A stretch of 10,776 nt of DNA from an uncultured Opitutia bacterium (GTDB lineage: Bacteria > Verrucomicrobiota > Verrucomicrobiia > Opitutales > UBA953), in assembly GCA_903929325.1 (NCBI GenBank), contig CAIYUD010000119.1:1-10776 (forward strand). Reading direction: 5' to 3'. This document shows positions 1 to 6,286 of the stretch, piece by piece. Every line of letters begins with the position of its first letter. Position 1 is the stretch's first letter. The position numbers were made by a program, and so were the translations under genes. The notes beneath the pieces are model-generated. The model did no database searches. It saw only the letters and a list, made by a program, of their open reading frames with translations, and was not told where the DNA came from.

Positions 1-744
1 GCCTTTGTTCCTAATGACACCCGCTTGGCGTCCTCTGGGGAGCAAGTTGCGCTCATCACTGGACCCAATATGGCCGGCAAATCGACGTACATACGTCAAG
101 TCGCACTTCTCGCATTGCTTGCACAGCTCGGAAGTTTTGTGCCTGCCCGCGCTGCGCGCGTTGGTTTAGTCGACCGAATCTTTTGTCGAGTCGGTGCGAG
201 CGATGAACTTTCGCGTGGGCATTCTACGTTCATGGTCGAAATGAGTGAAACATCGAATATCTTAAACAATGCGACTGTACGTTCACTCATCGTGCTGGAT
301 GAAATTGGACGTGGTACGAGCACTTACGACGGTATCAGTATCGCTTGGGCGGTTGCCGAACACTTACACGGAAAATTAGGTGCTGGTCCGCGCACGCTCT
401 TTGCAACCCACTACCACGAGTTAACGCGTTTAGCAGATACCTTGCCGCGTTTACGTAATTGGACAGTCGCCGTCCGCGAATGGCAGGACGAAATTGTCTT
501 TGTCCGTCGTGTCGTGCCTGGTTCCGCCGATCGCTCCTATGGCATTCAAGTTGCCCGGCTCGCCGGTATGCCTCCGTCAGTGGTTGCGCGTGCACGTGAA
601 ATTTTAAGCGGGATGGAAAAAGGCGGAGGTCTTCCTGCGGCCGCAAGCATGCCAGATGTGAATCCGACGTTGTCCAAGCCAACAAAGGCAGAAAAGCCAG
701 CGAAGCCTAAGACGAGTGAACAAGGGCAGGCAGAGCTTTTTTAA
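1..744 (+). CDS. mutS: DNA mismatch repair ATPase MutS, C-terminal part (5' end outside window)
   Basis: This is the ATPase and dimerisation portion of MutS, which recognises mismatched bases in cytoplasmic DNA and recruits MutL. The frame is open from base 1, and the residues before the first possible internal start (TTG at 25) already match MutS (FVPNDTRL), so the gene begins outside the window. Visible motifs, counted from base 1, are Walker A GPNMAGKST (residues 21-29), the ABC-type STFMVEM segment (75-81), Walker B ending in Asp100-Glu101 followed by IGRGTSTYDG, and the switch histidine in ATHYHEL (His137). After the helix ending in ILSGMEKGGG comes a low-complexity tail of about 37 residues rich in Lys, Pro and Ala. 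It ends in QAELF, which resembles a sliding-clamp-binding peptide. The TAA stop abuts the stop of the convergent gene. The family assignment is near certain; the missing N-terminal mismatch-binding domains cannot be judged. Confidence 0.97.
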   Translation, partial: AFVPNDTRLASSGEQVALITGPNMAGKSTYIRQVALLALLAQLGSFVPARAARVGLVDRIFCRVGASDELSRGHSTFMVEMSETSNILNNATVRSLIVLDEIGRGTSTYDGISIAWAVAEHLHGKLGAGPRTLFATHYHELTRLADTLPRLRNWTVAVREWQDEIVFVRRVVPGSADRSYGIQVARLAGMPPSVVARAREILSGMEKGGGLPAAASMPDVNPTLSKPTKAEKPAKPKTSEQGQAELF

Positions 745-747
745 TTA
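742..747. other. Abutting convergent stop codons (TAATTA)
   Basis: The plus-strand mutS stop TAA (742-744) is directly followed by TTA (745-747), the reverse complement of the TAA stop of the minus-strand lipoyl-family gene. The two stops form a perfect palindrome within TTAATTAA (741-748). There is no intergenic base, so any transcription terminator for either gene must lie inside the coding sequence of the other. Confidence 0.9.
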
Positions 748-1440
748 AAGCCGCTCGTTCCACACCTTCGAAGAGAATTTCTCTGCCGCTACAGCGGTTA
801 CTTCTTTGGGGTATACGGGCGTCTTTACTGCTTCAATCTTTGTCCCTAAAGCTTCGGCTAATGCCCTTGTAAAATCTCTCTGGAGTTCGTGGCTTTGAAA
901 ATTGGTCAAGAAGGGCTTCCAGAGGTAGCCTTGAAGTAAGAGGCCATCGCGGGTTCGCTTTTGGGCAGCACCTGCCACCTTTTTTCCATCGATGGTTCGA
1001 ACCAGGTCATATGGCTCTGAACGATTAGCGCAGACATCCGGCGTTTGAAATGTCCGTGGTCCGCTGGGTGAGGGTTCCATCGCCACAGATTGTCCTTGGG
1101 CGCGTAGCGACTGATCCAGGGCGCGTAAGACTACACCGTAACTTTCCAGCGCATCTAAATGAAAGACGGGGTGTGTCGCGGGTATCACGAGGGCGAATGT
1201 CAAATCTTCTAAATGTGAAACCAAACCTCCGCCGGTTGCTCGCCGAATTAAGGTGCACTCGGCGGGGACTTGCGGACGGAAATCCGTCCACCTTTGAGAA
1301 ACGCCAAATGTGAATGCGGGTTCGGACCAGCCGTAACAACGGAAACGTGGGATTTCGGGATGTGGATAGGCTTCGAGGAGTAAAAGGTCCTGAGCCATAT
1401 TCAGTGCCCCCGTCGAAGATTCTGTCGGTAACGTATGCAT
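745..1440 (-). CDS. Lipoate-protein ligase A / octanoyltransferase (LplA/LipM) family protein
   Basis: This protein belongs to the BPL/LplA/LipB fold family, which attaches lipoyl or octanoyl groups to a lysine of carrier domains such as GcvH and the E2 subunits of 2-oxoacid dehydrogenases. Counted from the ATG at 1440 (231 aa), it shows NMAQD near the start of the domain, RRATGGG (66-72), and GKKVAGAAQKR with the substrate-activating lysine Lys154. A cysteine (Cys137) precedes this motif in the spacing of the Bacillus LipM active-site cysteine. There is no E. coli-type C-terminal LplA accessory domain. The open frame extends to an ATG at 1515 (256 aa), but that would overlap the upstream gene by 71 bases. 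The 1440 start lies four bases after the upstream stop and gives a family-like N-terminus. Ligase versus transferase activity is not settled. It is probably co-transcribed with the RmlD-like gene upstream. Confidence 0.85.
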   Translation of the reverse strand: MHTLPTESSTGALNMAQDLLLLEAYPHPEIPRFRCYGWSEPAFTFGVSQRWTDFRPQVPAECTLIRRATGGGLVSHLEDLTFALVIPATHPVFHLDALESYGVVLRALDQSLRAQGQSVAMEPSPSGPRTFQTPDVCANRSEPYDLVRTIDGKKVAGAAQKRTRDGLLLQGYLWKPFLTNFQSHELQRDFTRALAEALGTKIEAVKTPVYPKEVTAVAAEKFSSKVWNERL

Positions 1441-1444
1441 CGAC

Positions 1445-2410
1445 TCAGAAATCGATACCTTGAGTGAGTCGACGAACAATCCTTCGACCTGTTTTTTCGG
1501 TGTACCATGCATCACAGCCCATGGGCACTTCGAGTTCGCCTAAAATTTCGCTGAAGGCTTGGGCGCGGGTGCGAAGTTTTCCGACGAGAGGATGTAGCTC
1601 AAAACTTAAGTCGCGTGGACGTTTCCCGAGGTTTGGAATATCGGTATACGCGACGGGTTTAATATGATCGGTAGGATTTAAACCAAAGTGTTCTGCAATT
1701 TTTACGCCCATCTCATAACGGCTCATGGCGTCCGACCCAGCCCAGTGAAAAAGCCCTGAGAGGCTATCACGTTCGCACAATTCAACACAAACATCTGCTA
1801 GATTGGTGGCCGAAACGGGTTGACGAATTTCTTCCGTAAAAAGTGATGTGTGTTTGCCAGCCTTCCAATCGAGAAACAGTCGCTCATGAAGTCCGCGGTC
1901 ACCGGTTGCAGAATTAGCGGAGACTAACGTGGTGCGCAGCACGCATGCTTGTTTTTTTCCTTCGGAGAGTACGCCGACTTCGCCGAGTAGCTTGGTTTGT
2001 CCGTAGAGGTGGAGTGGGAGTGGGAGGTCGGTGCTACGGTAACGGCCTTGTTCGCCATCAAAGACCATATCGGTCGATAGATGAATGAGTCGGGCACCTA
2101 CATGATGACACAGTTGAGCCAATCGACGGGGCAGGGCGGCGTTGATTTGTTCTGCGCGTTTAGGATCTTTTTCACAGTCCGCGATGGTAGCGACCGCGGC
2201 CGCATTGATGACTGCATCCGGGAAGCGATCGAGAATAAGGCGCTCGAGGCTTGGGGCATCTGTCAGATCTATTGAGATGGATTCCGTTCCTTGGGGGACG
2301 CGTGGGCTACGGGTGCCGCCGGCGGCCACGACCGCGTGGCCCCGACGCAGGGCGGCAAGGACGGTCTCGCGACCGACTAAACCTGAGGCTCCTAAGATGA
2401 GGATGCGCAC
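1445..2410 (-). CDS. RmlD-like NAD(P)-dependent sugar-nucleotide reductase (dTDP-4-dehydrorhamnose reductase family)
   Basis: This is an extended short-chain dehydrogenase of the RmlD/RfbD substrate-binding family. The classic member reduces dTDP-4-keto-L-rhamnose to dTDP-L-rhamnose in the cytoplasm for surface polysaccharides. Counted from the GTG at 2410 (321 aa), it has the Rossmann loop GASGLVG (7-13) directly after the first beta strand, VINAAAVATI (67-76), STDMVFDG (112-119) and the catalytic YxxxK as YGQTK (136-140), all in the family order. The open frame continues to an ATG at 2467, but the extra 19 residues are cysteine-rich and unlike a Rossmann N-terminus. They would also leave only 17 bases before the divergent hisC, so GTG is preferred. 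No rmlA, rmlB or rmlC lies nearby, so the true substrate is open. The lipoyl-family gene starts four bases after its stop. Confidence 0.85.
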   Translation of the reverse strand: MRILILGASGLVGRETVLAALRRGHAVVAAGGTRSPRVPQGTESISIDLTDAPSLERLILDRFPDAVINAAAVATIADCEKDPKRAEQINAALPRRLAQLCHHVGARLIHLSTDMVFDGEQGRYRSTDLPLPLHLYGQTKLLGEVGVLSEGKKQACVLRTTLVSANSATGDRGLHERLFLDWKAGKHTSLFTEEIRQPVSATNLADVCVELCERDSLSGLFHWAGSDAMSRYEMGVKIAEHFGLNPTDHIKPVAYTDIPNLGKRPRDLSFELHPLVGKLRTRAQAFSEILGELEVPMGCDAWYTEKTGRRIVRRLTQGIDF

Positions 2411-2434
2411 ACAAAGAACTTGGCAGGTTCTCGT

Positions 2435-2463
2435 TTGCCAGCAAGCCATCAGGGAACTAACTT
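2435..2463 (+). promoter_or_regulatory. Candidate sigma70-type promoter for hisC in the divergent gap
   Basis: The 74-base gap between the divergent RmlD-like gene and hisC contains TTGCCA (2435-2440, five of six matches to TTGACA), a 17-base spacer, and TAACTT (2458-2463, only three of six matches to TATAAT). It would give a short leader of about 15 bases before the ATG at 2485. The -10 match is weak, so this is a suggestion. The gap must hold promoters for both directions; I could not identify one for the minus-strand unit. Confidence 0.25.
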
Positions 2464-2484
2464 TCACTTTCGTCCATACCCGGA

Positions 2485-3573
2485 ATGACCGTCTCTTACA
2501 CCGACCTTGCTAGCCGACCGCTACTCACCCAGCCAATCTATGAAGCTGGGCGACCCATTGAAGTTGTGGCCCGTGAATTCGGCCTCAATCCGTCCGATGT
2601 CATTAAGTTAGCCTCGAACGAAAACCCCCTTGGCCCTTCGCCCTTAGGTTTAGCGGCCGCGCATAAGGCACTCGAATCGCTTCACCTCTACCCTGACTCT
2701 GGTTGCACATTCTTGCGCGAGAGGCTTGGTAAGATGTGGAATCTCCCTCCCAACCAATTCGTCGTTGGTAATGGTTCCAACGAGGTGATGTTGCTCCTTG
2801 CCCAAGCTTTCTTGCGTCCAGGCGACGAAGTCATTTTTGGCTCACAGGCCTTTGTGGTCTACAAACTCGCGACAACGCTTTTTGGCGCAACCCCCGTGGA
2901 AGTTCCGATGCCTGGGTATCGTCATAACCTGAAAGCCATGCGCCAAGCAGTGACGGATCGTACGCGCATACTTTTCTTGGCGAGTCCGAATAATCCAACT
3001 GGCGGAGTCGATGAGCCGTCCGAAATTGTTGCGCTCGCTGAATCCTTACCTGACCACGTTATTTTCTGTCTCGATGAAGCTTATGCGGAGTTTCTAGATA
3101 AGACCGCTGACTTGCTTCCGTTGCTACGTTCAGGTCGTAAGGTCGTGATTACGCGGACGTTCTCCAAAGTGTACGGACTCGCTGGTCTTCGTATTGGTTA
3201 CTTGGTAGGTTCGGCTGAAGTCTGTGGATTGCTCAATCGCGTACGCCAGCCTTTCAATGTGAATCTGGTCGCACTCGCGGCAGCACAGGCCGCCCTCGAT
3301 GATACGGAGTTTCTTAAACGGACACTCAAAGTTAATGCCGAAGGACTCGTGCAACTCGCAACCGGCTTCCAGAAGCTTGGCTTTGAATACATTGATGGCC
3401 GTGCCAACTTCCTTGCTGTCAAAGTTCCAGGCGCCGACGCTGTTTTTAATCGCTTACAACGACAAGGTATCATCATTCGACCGCTCCGTGGATACGGGAT
3501 GACAGATTGGTTGCGTGTCACCGTGGGGACTCCTGCCCAAAACACGCGCTTGCTTACGGCTCTCGCCGGTTAA
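2485..3573 (+). CDS. hisC: Histidinol-phosphate aminotransferase
   Basis: This PLP-dependent fold-type I aminotransferase interconverts imidazole acetol phosphate and histidinol phosphate, with glutamate as amino donor, in histidine biosynthesis. The 362-residue length is normal for HisC. Visible family features are IKLASNENPLGPSP near residues 40-53, the cofactor-pocket GNGSNE, SPNNPTGG, LDEAYAEF, and the PLP-binding lysine Lys228 in FSKVYGLAGLRIGY. The C-terminal RPLRGYGMTDWLRVTVGT contains the conserved substrate-phosphate arginine region. The ATG at 2485 is preferred because the SRPLLTQPIYEAGRP segment is typical of the N-terminus; no Shine-Dalgarno sequence precedes it. Other his genes are not adjacent. 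The next gene starts within 20 bases of the stop, suggesting co-transcription. Some HisC relatives also act on aromatic amino acids, so broader specificity is possible. Confidence 0.95.
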   Translation: MTVSYTDLASRPLLTQPIYEAGRPIEVVAREFGLNPSDVIKLASNENPLGPSPLGLAAAHKALESLHLYPDSGCTFLRERLGKMWNLPPNQFVVGNGSNEVMLLLAQAFLRPGDEVIFGSQAFVVYKLATTLFGATPVEVPMPGYRHNLKAMRQAVTDRTRILFLASPNNPTGGVDEPSEIVALAESLPDHVIFCLDEAYAEFLDKTADLLPLLRSGRKVVITRTFSKVYGLAGLRIGYLVGSAEVCGLLNRVRQPFNVNLVALAAAQAALDDTEFLKRTLKVNAEGLVQLATGFQKLGFEYIDGRANFLAVKVPGADAVFNRLQRQGIIIRPLRGYGMTDWLRVTVGTPAQNTRLLTALAG

Positions 3574-3591
3574 TGGATAGTGCTGATGACT

Positions 3592-3996
3592 ATGGATTTT
3601 GAAGATGCCATTCGTGTATGTGTCACCAAAGACACGCGTTACCGTCCGCAAGCTTACCATGCCGTACGCTTAGGTCTCGATCAGGCACAACGTATCGTCC
3701 ATGGGGAAACTAAAAAAGGTGCCAAAGGTACACCGCGTGCTCGCCACGTGAGTGGGCAGCAAGTTCTTGAAGGGTTTCGTCAACACGTCCTCGAGGCCTA
3801 TGGTCCAATGGCATACCCGCTGTTACAGAATTGGGGAGTTAAGCGGACGGCCGATGTTGGTAACATTGTTTTTAATCTTATTAACTCAGGCCTCTTCGGT
3901 AAGTCCGAGGAAGACAAGCATGAGGACTTTGCGGCAGTTTACGATTTCAAGGAAACCTTCGCTAAGCCTTTCGAGCCAACGAACCGTAAGAACTGA
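3592..3996 (+). CDS. Minf_1886 family protein (Verrucomicrobia/Planctomycetes-restricted, function unknown)
   Basis: This small cytoplasmic-looking protein (134 aa) matches, from memory, the Minf_1886 family conserved in Verrucomicrobia and Planctomycetes. Supporting segments are CVTKDTRYRPQAYHAVRLGL (10-29), RHVSGQQVLEGFR (51-63), the acidic/aromatic stretch around GPMA (71-74), and WGVKRTADVG followed by NIVFNLINSGL (81-101). A further conserved block, LFGKSEED (101-108), leads into EDFAAVYDF. It appears mostly helical with no signal peptide or membrane segment, and I see no catalytic motif. Starts at GTG 3580 and ATG 3586 are in the same frame and would add four or two residues; ATG 3592 gives the usual hydrophobic/acidic beginning. 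It follows hisC by 18 bases, so the two probably share a transcript, but no functional link is demonstrated. Its stop abuts the stop of uppP. Confidence 0.85.
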   Translation: MDFEDAIRVCVTKDTRYRPQAYHAVRLGLDQAQRIVHGETKKGAKGTPRARHVSGQQVLEGFRQHVLEAYGPMAYPLLQNWGVKRTADVGNIVFNLINSGLFGKSEEDKHEDFAAVYDFKETFAKPFEPTNRKN

Positions 3997-3999
3997 TCA
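3994..3999. other. Abutting convergent stop codons (TGATCA)
   Basis: The TGA stop of the Minf_1886-family gene (3994-3996) is immediately followed by TCA (3997-3999), the reverse complement of the TGA stop of uppP. Together they form the palindrome TGATCA with no intergenic base. This repeats the arrangement at 742-747 with different stop codons. Confidence 0.9.
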
Positions 4000-4944
4000 C
4001 GCGTTCGCGTTCAGTGCCTTATAGGCAATCCACAGCAGCATCGAACCTCCGAGGAAGATGCGATACCAGGCAAACATCACAAAGCCTTTGCTTTGTAAGT
4101 GGCCGACGAGCCAGCGAACGGTCGCAAATGAAACAATAAAGGCGACGGTGAGTCCTACAAGTGCGGGCCCGGTGGGGTAGATGACCCGAAGTGCAGGCCC
4201 GAGATTCCATGCTTTATAGAGGGAAGCGGCTGTTAACGTAAGGAATCCAACGAGAAATGAGAATTCCGCAGAGGCGGCATGCGACAGGCCATTGGCGCGA
4301 CCACCAATCAGCATCGACATCGATCGACTCGTACCTGGGATGAGCGAGACGCATTGAAAAATTCCGATTCGCAAGGCCTGCGGAGCCGTCAGCGCTTCAA
4401 GTTCATCGAAAGCGGGCGCTGCTTCTCGTGGCCAGCGTTTATCCGCCCATAACATCAAGCAGCCGCCAACCAGCAAAGCGACGGAAACGACTTCGACGCA
4501 AAAAAGGTATTGGGTGATAATGTCTTTCAAGAACAAGCCGACGACGGCGACAGGTAAGAACGCGATGAAGGTCGAAATAATTCCACGAGCGCTGGGATTG
4601 CGGAATCGGGTATAGAATCCAGCAACCACAGCTAAAATAGCACCGATTTGAATAATGACTAAATAGTCATCGACGACGCGTTCTAGATTGATGGGACGGT
4701 TTTTTCTATCGGTTACACCGATCACCGTGGTCTCTTTGCTGTCATTTACCTTCAAAAGTTCATTCGTAAGGATGAGATGTCCAGTGGAGGATACGGGTAG
4801 AAACTCCGTCGCACCCTCAACAAATCCTGTAACTACTGCCCGCTCATAGGTGAAGTCGGCGCGGACATCTTCTGCACTTATTTCATTACCATACGTGCGT
4901 ACGCCAGTGGTAAGGAGACTAAGGGCAACGAGTAGGAAACGCAT
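3997..4944 (-). CDS. uppP: Undecaprenyl-diphosphate phosphatase (BacA/UppP family) with N-terminal extension
   Basis: This integral membrane phosphatase converts undecaprenyl diphosphate to the monophosphate, recycling the lipid carrier for peptidoglycan and other envelope polymers; overexpression gives bacitracin resistance in other bacteria. Residues known to matter in E. coli BacA are all present: Glu43, Glu47, Ser53 and His56 in the first signature (40-56), and Arg207 in PGTSRS (203-208). Several hydrophobic helices follow. The protein is 315 residues, longer than the usual 265-280. About 26 extra residues precede the first signature and begin MRFLLVALSLLTTG, which resembles a signal peptide or an additional helix. 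A polar loop of roughly 20 extra residues (about 66-90) separates the first signature from the next helix. The ATG at 4944 is the only good start I see for this N-terminus. It is transcribed alone, divergently from trpB. Confidence 0.95.
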   Translation of the reverse strand: MRFLLVALSLLTTGVRTYGNEISAEDVRADFTYERAVVTGFVEGATEFLPVSSTGHLILTNELLKVNDSKETTVIGVTDRKNRPINLERVVDDYLVIIQIGAILAVVAGFYTRFRNPSARGIISTFIAFLPVAVVGLFLKDIITQYLFCVEVVSVALLVGGCLMLWADKRWPREAAPAFDELEALTAPQALRIGIFQCVSLIPGTSRSMSMLIGGRANGLSHAASAEFSFLVGFLTLTAASLYKAWNLGPALRVIYPTGPALVGLTVAFIVSFATVRWLVGHLQSKGFVMFAWYRIFLGGSMLLWIAYKALNANA

Positions 4945-4972
4945 AGCGTGGTGCGATAAATAGGCGAAGGGT

Positions 4973-5002
4973 AGGGGGTTTTAAAGGTAAACCTTCTCCC
5001 CT
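4973..5002. promoter_or_regulatory. Dyad symmetry between divergent uppP and trpB
   Basis: The 88-base gap between uppP and trpB holds the perfect dyad AAGGT-AA-ACCTT (4984-4995). It is flanked, slightly off-centre, by AGGGG (4973-4977) and CCCCT (4998-5002), so the region could form an imperfect hairpin or be a protein-binding operator. It is not followed by a T-run in either direction, so it does not look like an intrinsic terminator. I found no convincing -35/-10 pair in this gap for either gene. Function is unknown. Confidence 0.3.
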
Positions 5003-5032
5003 GCTTGCCATCCCGACCCCTATGCCTACACC

Positions 5033-6286
5033 TTGGGGGTCAATTTTCCCGTGCTGCCATCCACTCTCATTCCGCTCGATGCCCCGCGTTTTAAGTTACC
5101 GGACGCCCAAGGGCGCTTTGGTGCTTATGGTGGTATGTTTGTGCCAGAGACTTTGATGACGCCTTTGTTGGATTTAACAAAAGCTTACGATCAGGCACGA
5201 CGAGACCCTCTTTTCCAAAACGAGTTTGCAAAACTTCTGCGTATCTACGCCGGACGTCCCACCGGTTTGTACCTTTCTGAAACCCTAACCCGATATCTCG
5301 GTGGTGCGAAGGTTTACCTTAAGCGCGAAGACATGCTCCACACGGGAGCGCATAAAATTAATAACGTCATCGGCCAAGCACTGCTCGCTAAGCGTATGGG
5401 CAAGACGCGGATTATTGCAGAGACAGGCGCCGGTCAGCACGGTACCGCTACCGCTGCTGTTTGCGCCCGTTTCGGTTTGAAGGCAGTTATCTATATGGGC
5501 GAGGCCGACATGGAGCGACAGGCACTCAATGTTTATCGCATGCGTCTAATGGGTGCCGAAGTCCGTGGCGTTGGTGCAGGTCAACGTACCTTAAAGGAAG
5601 CCGTCAATGAGGCTATGCGCGATTGGGTTACCAATGTCGGCGACACCCATTACATCCTGGGTACTGCCTACGGTTCGCACCCTTATCCCATGATGGTTCG
5701 TGATTTCCACCGCGTCATCTCGATAGAGTCTAAAGCTCAGATGCTCGAGGCAGAGGGCCGTTTACCCGATGAAGTCATTGCCTGTGTCGGCGGTGGTTCG
5801 AATGCAATTGGCTCATTTTTCGAATACCTCGACGAACCAAAGGTACGTCTTGTCGGCGTTGAAGCTGGTGGACGTGGAATTCAGCGCGGCGAACATGCAG
5901 CACGTTTTGCAGGCGGTCGTGTCGGCGTCCTTCAGGGCTGCCTCACGTATCTCTTACAAGACAGCGAAGGACAAATCGAAGGTACGCATTCGGTGTCAGC
6001 TGGTTTGGATTATGCAGCGGTTGGACCTGAGCATGCGTATTATCACGACAAGAAGCGCATCGAATTTGCCTACGCGACGGACAAAGACACCCTCGATGCC
6101 TTCCAATTACTTTCGCGCACCGAAGGCATTATCCCGGCACTCGAATCAAGTCATGCACTTGCCTGGGGCTTCCGTCGTGCAGCTGAACTTTCAGCTGATA
6201 AAGTCGTCCTCATTAATTTATCAGGTCGTGGGGATAAAGATGTTTGGCAGGCAGCACGTGCCATGGGCGTCGACATCAAACTCTAA
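5033..6286 (+). CDS. trpB: Tryptophan synthase beta chain
   Basis: This PLP enzyme condenses indole with L-serine to give L-tryptophan; in the usual complex, TrpA supplies the indole through a tunnel. The protein shows the typical DAQGRFGAYGGMFVPETL beginning, the PLP lysine Lys108 in HTGAHKINN, the catalytic glutamate Glu130 in AETGAGQHG, the phosphate-binding GGGSNAIG starting at residue 253, and the C-terminal LSGRGDKD. This is the canonical TrpB1 type. At 417 residues it is slightly longer than usual (about 395-410). The start is uncertain: TTG 5033 is the most upstream in frame, and GTG 5051 would give 411 residues. An ATG at 5022 is out of frame by one base. No trpA or other trp gene is adjacent. 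The stop overlaps the yicC start in TAATG, suggesting translational coupling. Confidence 0.95.
   Translation: MGVNFPVLPSTLIPLDAPRFKLPDAQGRFGAYGGMFVPETLMTPLLDLTKAYDQARRDPLFQNEFAKLLRIYAGRPTGLYLSETLTRYLGGAKVYLKREDMLHTGAHKINNVIGQALLAKRMGKTRIIAETGAGQHGTATAAVCARFGLKAVIYMGEADMERQALNVYRMRLMGAEVRGVGAGQRTLKEAVNEAMRDWVTNVGDTHYILGTAYGSHPYPMMVRDFHRVISIESKAQMLEAEGRLPDEVIACVGGGSNAIGSFFEYLDEPKVRLVGVEAGGRGIQRGEHAARFAGGRVGVLQGCLTYLLQDSEGQIEGTHSVSAGLDYAAVGPEHAYYHDKKRIEFAYATDKDTLDAFQLLSRTEGIIPALESSHALAWGFRRAAELSADKVVLINLSGRGDKDVWQAARAMGVDIKL

Noticed and set aside
25..744. TTG at 25 as the start of a short MutS-like gene
   Set aside because: The frame is open to base 1 and the upstream residues match MutS, so this is a truncation by the window edge.
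1441..1515. ATG at 1515 as start of the lipoyl-family gene
   Set aside because: It would overlap the RmlD-like gene by 71 bases, and the extra 25 residues do not resemble the family N-terminus; ATG 1440 fits better.
2411..2467. ATG at 2467 as start of the RmlD-like gene
   Set aside because: The added 19 residues precede a Rossmann strand that normally begins at the start; GTG 2410 is the natural start.
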